Part shown: one piece after another, positions 58,664-64,000 of the stretch | How positions within the stretch are numbered: the first letter of the stretch is position 1 | Layout of the letters: each line of letters begins with the position of its first letter | Source of the DNA: VRUE01 sp044867645 | GTDB lineage: Bacteria > Actinomycetota > Thermoleophilia > Solirubrobacterales > 70-9 | Direction of reading: 5' to 3' | Assembly (NCBI GenBank): GCA_044867645.1 | Contig: JBIOVI010000025.1 | Coordinates: 1 to 64,000 of the forward strand | Length of the DNA: 64,000 nt | Notes under the pieces: generated by a model | Told to the model about the DNA's origin: nothing | What the model saw: only the letters and a program-made list of their open reading frames with translations | Database searches by the model: none | Position numbers and translations under genes: made by a program

Positions 58664-60184
58664 ATGAGCGCCAACGTAGAAGCCCCCGAACAGGCCGCGA
58701 ACCGAGTGGACGCCGACAGCAGTCGCTGGCTCGCCCTCTACGTCCTCTGCGCGGGCATGTTGATGATCGTTCTCGACATCACGATCGTCAACGTCGCGCT
58801 GCCCTCGATCCAGGACGATCTTGGCTTCTCGCAGAGCAACCTCGCCTGGGTCGTCAACGCCTACCTCGTCCCCTTCGGCGGCCTGCTGTTGCTTGCCGGA
58901 CGGTTCGGCGACCTGCTCGGCCAGCGCCGTATCTTTCTCACCGGCCTTGCCATCTTCACCACCGCCTCGCTGCTCTGCGGCCTCTCGCAGAGTCAGGAGA
59001 TGCTGATCGGCGCCCGCTTCGTCCAGGGCATCGGCGGCGCGCTGACCTCGGCCGTGATCCTGGGCATGATCGTGACGATGTTCCCGGAGCCGCGCGAGCA
59101 GGCGAAAGCGATCGGCGTCTACGGCTTCGTCGCCTCGGCCGGGGGCACGATCGGACTGCTGATCGGCGGCGTGCTGACCGAGGCGATCGCCTGGCACTGG
59201 ATCTTCTTCATCAACCTGCCGGTCGGGATCGCGACCGCACTGATGGCGCGGCGGCTGATCTCCGACTCGCCCGGGATCGGCTTCGGCGAGGGCGCCGACA
59301 TCCCCGGCGCGGTGCTGATCACCGGCGGCCTGATGCTCGGCGTCTACACGATCCTTGGCATCAACGAGCACGGCTGGGGCTCGACGCAGACGCTCGTGCT
59401 CGGGGCGATATCGCTGGCGATGGAGACCGCCTTCCTGGTGCGCCAGGCGCGCATCGACAACCCCTTGATGCCGCTGCGACTATTCCGCTCGCGCAACGTC
59501 TCCGGGGCGAACGCGCTGCAGATGCTGCTCGTCGCCGGGATGTTCTCGATGTTCTTCCTCGGCGCCCTCTACATGCAGCGGATCCTCCATTACGACCCGC
59601 TCGAGGTCGGGCTCGCCTTCCTGCCGGCAACCCTGGTCATGGGGACGCTCTCGCTTGGCTACTCGGAAAAGCTGATCATGCGCTTCGGCCCGCGTCGGAT
59701 GCTGATCCCGGGCATGGTGCTGGTCGGGCTGTCGCTGCTTCTTCTCGCCCGCACCCCCGTCGACGGCTCCTACCTGGCCGACCTGTTGGCGCCGATGCTG
59801 CTGATCGGCGTCGGCATCGGGATCTCGTTCCCGTCGCTGATGACGCTGGCGATGTCCGGCGCGACGCCGAGCGACGCCGGGCTGGCGTCGGGGGTGGTCA
59901 ACACCACCGCCCAGGTAGGCGGTGCGATCGGCCTCGCGGTGCTGGCCACGCTGGCGACCGAGCGCACCGACGGCTTGCTTGCGGACGGCGCCTCGCACGC
60001 GGCCGCGCTCAACTCCGGCTTCCACCTCGCCTACCTGGTCGGCGCCGGGCTGGTCGGGATTGCCCTTGCGATTGCCGTCTTCGTATTGCGCTCCGAACCG
60101 GTTCCGGCGGCCGCCGAACCGGGCCAACAGCCCGAGCATGCTCGCGGTGAGACTCGCGAGCCCGCTTACTCAGAAGCGAGATGA
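58664..60184 (+). CDS. DHA2-family MFS drug exporter (EmrB/QacA type)
   Basis: 506 aa with 14 predicted helices; ATG 58664 is chosen because AAGGAGG lies 9 bases upstream, and the open frame further up has no family similarity. Motifs: MLMIVLDITIVNVALPSIQD (motif D1), LLLAGRFGDLLGQRRIF (motif A), GTIGLLIGGVLTEAIAWHWI (motif C) and FFINLPVG. It exports drugs or metabolites with proton exchange and is likely repressed by the divergent HxlR-type protein. Followed by a VOC protein gene. Confidence 0.94.
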   Translation: MSANVEAPEQAANRVDADSSRWLALYVLCAGMLMIVLDITIVNVALPSIQDDLGFSQSNLAWVVNAYLVPFGGLLLLAGRFGDLLGQRRIFLTGLAIFTTASLLCGLSQSQEMLIGARFVQGIGGALTSAVILGMIVTMFPEPREQAKAIGVYGFVASAGGTIGLLIGGVLTEAIAWHWIFFINLPVGIATALMARRLISDSPGIGFGEGADIPGAVLITGGLMLGVYTILGINEHGWGSTQTLVLGAISLAMETAFLVRQARIDNPLMPLRLFRSRNVSGANALQMLLVAGMFSMFFLGALYMQRILHYDPLEVGLAFLPATLVMGTLSLGYSEKLIMRFGPRRMLIPGMVLVGLSLLLLARTPVDGSYLADLLAPMLLIGVGIGISFPSLMTLAMSGATPSDAGLASGVVNTTAQVGGAIGLAVLATLATERTDGLLADGASHAAALNSGFHLAYLVGAGLVGIALAIAVFVLRSEPVPAAAEPGQQPEHARGETREPAYSEAR

Positions 60185-60198
60185 CAAAAGGAGGAGAT

Positions 60199-60567
60199 AT
60201 GGGAAAGCCAGTCGTTCACTTCGAGGTGATCGGTAAGGACGGAGCAAAGCTGCAGGGCTACTACTCCGAGCTCTTCGGCTGGGAGATCGACGCCAGCAAC
60301 CCGATGAGCTACGGGATCGTCAAAGGCGAGGACAACCCCTCGAGTATGGGGAGCATCGGCGGCGGCATCGCCAGCGGCCCCGACGGCTACGAGGGACACG
60401 TCACCTTCTACATCGCCGTCCCCGACATCGAGGCGGCCCTGGTCAAGGCCGAGGAGCTCGGCGGAACCAGGGTGATGGGCCCGGAGAAGATCATGGACCA
60501 GGTCGAACTGGGCCAGTTCAAAGACCCGGAGGGTCATCTGATCGGCCTGGTCCGCGACTCGTCCTAG
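60199..60567 (+). CDS. glyoxalase/bleomycin-resistance (VOC) family protein
   Basis: A 122-aa VOC protein from ATG 60199 with AAAGGAGGAG directly upstream: MGKPVVHFEVIGKDGAKLQG, YYSELFGWEID, HVTFYIAVPDIEAALVKAEE, LGQFKDPEGHLIGLV. Metal ligands H and E (HFEV, DPEGHLIG) are in the usual positions. It may sequester or modify a compound exported by the upstream pump. A palindromic element follows its stop. Confidence 0.9.
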   Translation: MGKPVVHFEVIGKDGAKLQGYYSELFGWEIDASNPMSYGIVKGEDNPSSMGSIGGGIASGPDGYEGHVTFYIAVPDIEAALVKAEELGGTRVMGPEKIMDQVELGQFKDPEGHLIGLVRDSS

Positions 60568-60582
60568 CGCTACGCCTGGGAG

Positions 60583-60632
60583 GACGTGCCGGGACTTATG
60601 CGTCCATATAGGTGCTTAAGTCCCGGCACGTC
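60583..60632. repeat. palindromic element copy B, intergenic
   Basis: GACGTGCCGGGACTTA (60583-60598) and TAAGTCCCGGCACGTC (60617-60632), loop TGCGTCCATATAGGTGCT. Relative of copy A in dnaE2: same GACGTGCCGG outer arm and TCCATATAGGTG loop. It sits between convergent genes and overlaps the end of the ABC permease gene by two bases. Confidence 0.9.
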
Positions 60633-61395
60633 AGCCAGCGGCTTCGGCGCGCTTGAGGCCGCCGCGGGCCCAGAAGGCGAAGAGGACCGGCAGGACGACG
60701 GCGATCGCGAAGGCGAGCGCGACCAGCGTCGCCTCGCCGGAGATGAAGCCGCGCCCGGACTCGAGCAGCGCCGTTACCGGGTTGACCGAGGCGACGGCGT
60801 GGATCCAGCCGCTGAGCAAGTCGAGCGGCACGTAGACCGGCGCTAGAAAGAGGATCAGGAAGGCGGGGAACTGCATCAGCGGACCGCCCTGGATCGAGCG
60901 GACCCGCATCGCCACCCCCGCTGCCCACAGCGTCGCCGCCAGGTTGACCAGCACGGCGAGGCCGTAGAGCCCGAAGAGTTCGACCCCGCTGCCGCCGACC
61001 TCCATCCCGGCGACCAGGGCGACCGCGGTCAGGATCGTCCAGGTGATCAGCGCCCGCACCAATGCCGCGATCGCATAGCCGGCGACGATCCCGCTGCGGT
61101 TGGTCGCCGCCAACAGGTAGCGGCGGGCGAAGCCGGTCTCGAAGTCGCGAGCGATGCCGAAGCCGGTGAAGACGCCGCCGAAAGCTGCCGACTGCAGCAG
61201 GACGAAGACGAACTGGAAGGCGGTGTAGCCGCCGGAGAAGTCAAAGCCGGGCGCACCGGCGATCGCCGAGAGCCCGCCGGCGAAGGCGATGAAGAAGAAG
61301 AGCGGGAAGAGGATCCCCGGCGCGAGGAAGGCCGGGTTGGTGAGGAAGTTGTGGATGCTGCGCCAGGCGACGGCGAGGGCGATCTTGCGGGTCAC
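60631..61395 (-). CDS. ABC-2 type exporter permease (second)
   Basis: 254 aa with six helices, ABC-2 family: FLTNPAFLAPGILFPLFFFI, GGVFTGFGIARDFETGFARR (the conserved cytoplasmic coupling part), MQFPAFLILFLAPVYVPLDL, LSGWIHAVASVNPVTALLES. It pairs with the next permease to form the channel. Overlaps it by 4 bases (ATGA). Confidence 0.92.
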   Translation of the reverse strand: MTRKIALAVAWRSIHNFLTNPAFLAPGILFPLFFFIAFAGGLSAIAGAPGFDFSGGYTAFQFVFVLLQSAAFGGVFTGFGIARDFETGFARRYLLAATNRSGIVAGYAIAALVRALITWTILTAVALVAGMEVGGSGVELFGLYGLAVLVNLAATLWAAGVAMRVRSIQGGPLMQFPAFLILFLAPVYVPLDLLSGWIHAVASVNPVTALLESGRGFISGEATLVALAFAIAVVLPVLFAFWARGGLKRAEAAG

Positions 61396-62171
61396 GTCCT
61401 CACCAGCCTCGTCTTCAGGGCGGCCGACGCCGCGGTCATGCCGACAGCCAGGATCGCCGCCGCGATACCGAAGCCGAGCGCCAGGTCACCGGCATTCCAG
61501 CCTTCGATCAGCAGCGAGCGGAAGGCCTGCAGCAGGTAGGAGACCGGGTTGGCGCTGGCGATGGCGTGGAACCAGTCGGTCTGCAGCAGTTCGAGCGGCA
61601 GCGCCATCGATGAGAGGAAGAGGACGACGAAGAAGAGCGGGAAGAGGCCCTGGACCGCCTCGCCCGAGCCGGTGCGCAGCGCCGCGAAGAGGCCGATCGT
61701 GCCGAAGGCGACGGTGATCGAGACCGAGAGCGCGACGATGACCAGGGCGCCGCCGAGACCGGCGGCGAGATCCGCGCCGGCGATCAGCCCCACGCTGAGG
61801 TAGGTCACCGCCTGGATCAGGCCGAGGACGACGGCGCCGGCAAGGAGGCCGCTGAGCAGCGCCGCGCCGCGCAACGGCGTCAGGGCGAGCCGGTTGAGGA
61901 AGCCGGTCTCGATGTCCCGTGCCAAGTCGGTGCCGGCGTTCATCACCGAGAACAGCGCTCCCTGCATGAAGGGAACCGCGAGGGCAAAGGTCAGGTAGGA
62001 GTCGGTTGGGAAGCCGGGCAAGTTGGTCGCGTCTTTGAGCCCGCCCGAGTTGACGGCGAGCAGGAAGAGGGGAAAGACCAGCGCCGGCACGATCTGCGCC
62101 GGTTGGCGCATCGTGCGCAACACCGAGCGGCGGGCCAGCTGCCCGACCTGGGTGCGGAGTCCGCTGCTCAC
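61392..62171 (-). CDS. ABC-2 type exporter permease (first)
   Basis: 259 aa with six helices; GALFSVMNAGTDLARDIETG, FLNRLALTPLRGAALLSGLL and MALPLELLQTDWFHAIASAN, PVSYLLQAFRSLL mark it as a paralogue of the second permease. DrrB-like. It is coupled to the ATPase by a 4-base overlap. Confidence 0.92.
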   Translation of the reverse strand: MSSGLRTQVGQLARRSVLRTMRQPAQIVPALVFPLFLLAVNSGGLKDATNLPGFPTDSYLTFALAVPFMQGALFSVMNAGTDLARDIETGFLNRLALTPLRGAALLSGLLAGAVVLGLIQAVTYLSVGLIAGADLAAGLGGALVIVALSVSITVAFGTIGLFAALRTGSGEAVQGLFPLFFVVLFLSSMALPLELLQTDWFHAIASANPVSYLLQAFRSLLIEGWNAGDLALGFGIAAAILAVGMTAASAALKTRLVRT

Positions 62172-63181
62172 GCCTTCACCGCTTCCATTTCCTCGCTGTC
62201 GGCCTCGGTCTCCTCGCCGGCCCCCTCCAGCGAGCGGCCGGTCTTGGCGAGGAAGACGTCATCTAGGGAGGGAGCGTGCAGCTGCAGCTGCTCGATCGCG
62301 ACGCCCTCGGCGTCGAGGGCGCGCACCACCTCGGCGAGCTGCGACTCGCCGCCGTCGAGTCGGACCGAGGCGCCGTTCCGGCGCGTGGCCCCGGCCTGCT
62401 CGCCGAACCGGGTCAGCGCCTGCGCCACCCGGTCCCGGTCGGCTGGGTCGCGAGGCACCGCCTCGACGGTGGGACGGCCGATCTCGGCCTTGAGCTCGGC
62501 CGGGGTGCCCTCGGCGACGATCTTGCCGTGGTCGATGATCCCGACCCGGTCCGCGAGCGCGTCGGCCTCCTCCAGGTACTGCGTGGTGAGAAAGACGGTG
62601 ACGCCCTCCTCGGAGGCGAGCCGGGCCACCTCATCCCAGAGCGCGGTGCGGCTCTGGATGTCGAGGCCGGTGGTGGGCTCGTCGAGGAAGAGGATGCGCG
62701 GCCGATGGACGAGCGCCAGCGCGAGGTCAAGCCTCCGTTTCATCCCGCCCGAGTAGTCGCCGACCTTGCGCTCCGCCGCCTCGGAGAGCCCGACCCGGGC
62801 GAGCAGCTGCCGCGACCGCTCGACCCGGTCCGCCTTGGGCAGGCCGTGCAGAGCGGTCTGCAGGCGCATGTGCTCGTCGCCGCTGAGCAGCGGGTCCAGC
62901 GCCGCCTCCTGCAGGGCGGCGCCGATCGCGCCCCGCACCCGTCCCCCTTCGGCGGCGATGTCGAAGCCGGCGACCCTCGCCGTGCCGGCAGTCGGCGGCA
63001 GCAGCGTGGTCAGCATCAGCACCGTGGTCGACTTGCCCGCTCCGTTGGGGCCGAGGAAGCCGTAGATCTCTCCCGGCGCGACGCGCAGGTCGATCCCGTC
63101 GACCGCGCGTGGCCCGTTCTTGAACTCGCGCACCAGCCCTTCGGCTTCGATACCCGCTCGATCCGTCGTGCCTTCGCTCAT
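62168..63181 (-). CDS. DrrA-like ABC exporter ATPase
   Basis: 337 aa. Walker A GPNGAGKST, Q-loop ALQEAALDPLLSGDEH, signature YSGGMKRRLDLALAL, Walker B ILFLDEPTTGLD, switch His in LTTQYLEEAD (Gln-Tyr variant, usual for DrrA group). A C-terminal accessory domain (about 230-320, DUF4162-like) is present, with an acidic tail. It drives export by the two permeases, probably of a drug or lipid. It is divergent from a MarR regulator. Confidence 0.94.
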   Translation of the reverse strand: MSEGTTDRAGIEAEGLVREFKNGPRAVDGIDLRVAPGEIYGFLGPNGAGKSTTVLMLTTLLPPTAGTARVAGFDIAAEGGRVRGAIGAALQEAALDPLLSGDEHMRLQTALHGLPKADRVERSRQLLARVGLSEAAERKVGDYSGGMKRRLDLALALVHRPRILFLDEPTTGLDIQSRTALWDEVARLASEEGVTVFLTTQYLEEADALADRVGIIDHGKIVAEGTPAELKAEIGRPTVEAVPRDPADRDRVAQALTRFGEQAGATRRNGASVRLDGGESQLAEVVRALDAEGVAIEQLQLHAPSLDDVFLAKTGRSLEGAGEETEADSEEMEAVKA

Positions 63182-63209
63182 CGCATTGCCCTTCTCGACT
63201 TGCCGGTAT

Positions 63210-63248
63210 ATCTCAATAATTGAGATTACCCAAGATTGAGATTAGAAT
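63210..63248 (+). promoter_or_regulatory. MarR operator and promoter
   Basis: ATCTCAATAATTGAGAT (63210-63226) is a perfect 8-bp inverted repeat around one base; a further half-site ATTGAGAT follows at 63235-63242. TTGAGA (63220-63225), a 17-base spacer and TAGAAT (63243-63248) form a promoter for the marR-type gene, ending 8 bases before its ATG. The site sits between divergent genes, so it can repress both. Confidence 0.7.
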
Positions 63249-63256
63249 ACATTCCG

Positions 63257-63730
63257 ATGAGTAAGACGGCGAATAGAGCCGAGCAACCGACGGTCGGCGC
63301 TGCGCGAAGAAACCTCGCGCGCCAGGCCGATCTGGCGCGCGAGGCTTGGGATCTCCTTGCCTCACTTGTCTACCCGCCCCCGTTCCTTCCTATCGCTCGC
63401 GAGCTGGGCCTGCGCCCACCCGCCTTCGGCACCTTGCGCCTGCTTGACGAGCCGCGGACGATGAGCGAGATCGCCGCGGTCCTCCACTGCGACAACTCCA
63501 ACGTGACCGGGATCGTCGACGGGCTGGAAGAGCGCGGTCTTGTCGTCCGTCAGCCCTCCGAGGAGGACCGGCGGGTGAAGCTGATCGCGCTCACCGCCGA
63601 GGGCCGCCGCGTCCGCGCCCGCCTGATGCGGGCGGTGGAAAAGCCGCCGGCCTGGCTGACCCGGCTCTCGGCGGCAGACCAGCGCACCCTGCGCGACCTG
63701 CTCCACCGCGCGAGCGCCGACAGCGCCTGA
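63257..63730 (+). CDS. MarR-family transcriptional regulator
   Basis: About 157 aa from ATG 63257 (MSKTANRAEQPTVGAARRNL). The winged helix is APAFGTLRLL-like (PPAFGTLRLLDEPRTMSEIA, VLHCDNSNVTGIVDGLEERG, LVVRQPSEEDRRVKLIALTA), with dimerisation helices at both ends. Likely represses the divergent ABC exporter and itself through the palindrome upstream; the mRNA seems nearly leaderless. Confidence 0.92.
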   Translation: MSKTANRAEQPTVGAARRNLARQADLAREAWDLLASLVYPPPFLPIARELGLRPPAFGTLRLLDEPRTMSEIAAVLHCDNSNVTGIVDGLEERGLVVRQPSEEDRRVKLIALTAEGRRVRARLMRAVEKPPAWLTRLSAADQRTLRDLLHRASADSA

Positions 63731-63783
63731 GCAAACGCAAACTCCTTGACGGCGCGCCGCCGCCACGTAGTGTGGACATCGCG

Positions 63784-64000
63784 ATGCCACCGGAGACCCA
63801 ATACGCACGCAGTGGCGATGTAGGTATCGCCTACCAGGTGTTTGGAGAGGGGGACATCGACCTCCTCGTCGCCTTCCCTTACCTCTCGCATCTCGACCTG
63901 ATGTGGGAAAGCCCGGCCGTGTCTCGCTTCCTGCGCCGCCTCGGTGCCTTCGCCCGTGTGATCGTCTTCGACCGCCGCGGCGTCGGGCTTTCCGACCCGG
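63784..64000 (+). CDS. alpha/beta hydrolase-type protein, N-terminal part (runs off window)
   Basis: 72 codons are visible from ATG 63784: MPPETQYARSGDVGIAYQVF, GEGDIDLLVAFPYLSHLDLM, WESPAVSRFLRRLGAFARVI, VFDRRGVGLSDP. This opening is typical of the actinobacterial alpha/beta hydrolases often fused to an adenylate/guanylate cyclase domain, but the distinguishing part lies outside the window. Confidence 0.75.
   Translation, partial: MPPETQYARSGDVGIAYQVFGEGDIDLLVAFPYLSHLDLMWESPAVSRFLRRLGAFARVIVFDRRGVGLSDP

Overview
The window comes from a high-GC Gram-positive chromosome. The evidence points to the actinobacterial class Thermoleophilia (Solirubrobacterales-like): the FHA/phosphatase/RodA/PBP/PknB block, LytR_C and DUF3105 proteins, very large secreted NHL/DUF11 proteins arranged as a translationally coupled pair, a large family of divergent TetR regulators, and an actinobacterial-type LexA box in front of an imuB-dnaE2 locus. 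GTG and TTG starts, 4-bp stop/start overlaps and apparently leaderless genes are common. No tRNA, rRNA, CRISPR array or transposase was found.

Layout. 1-2.3 kb: the 3' end of gyrA, an HNH nuclease and pheA. 2.4-14.4 kb: the growth and division signalling cluster (CARDB membrane protein, a PknA-like kinase, fhaA, fhaB, pstP, rodA/ftsW, a class B PBP, PASTA kinase pknB, ddl), closed by a third membrane kinase with an MviN-like outer domain. 14.5-17.2 kb: purM with lower GC, uppP and dedA. 17.2-29.1 kb: a surface polysaccharide locus (CapD-type dehydratase, LytR_C protein, Wzy-like polymerase, Wzx flippase, three glycosyltransferases, an initiating sugar transferase, a GNAT and a FemAB-like acyltransferase). 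29.1-33 kb: DUF3105 protein, alpha/beta hydrolase, metF and an enoyl-CoA hydratase.

33-40.8 kb is an accessory region: eight TetR domains in seven genes, one of them a two-TetR fusion, interleaved with three PIN-domain toxin-antitoxin pairs whose operators overlap their promoters. 41-47.9 kb: two giant secreted proteins. 48-51.2 kb: another TetR, a small coiled-coil protein, an EEP nuclease and a three-gene tyrosinase unit. 51.3-56.8 kb: the SOS mutasome (LexA box, shortened imuB, DUF6504, dnaE2), split by an opposite-strand DUF6883/DUF4926 cassette. 56.9-64 kb: GDSL hydrolase, HxlR/DHA2 exporter pair, glyoxalase-like protein, an ABC-2 exporter with a divergent MarR regulator, and the start of an alpha/beta hydrolase-type protein.

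The most unusual signal is a set of long palindromic elements. Most are intergenic, but three lie inside coding sequences without breaking the frame: one in dnaE2, whose relative sits intergenically at 60.6 kb with the same outer arm and loop motif, and two in the wzy-like polymerase gene. This resembles the protein-coding palindromic elements known from Rickettsia. All functional statements are by reading; no database search was run.
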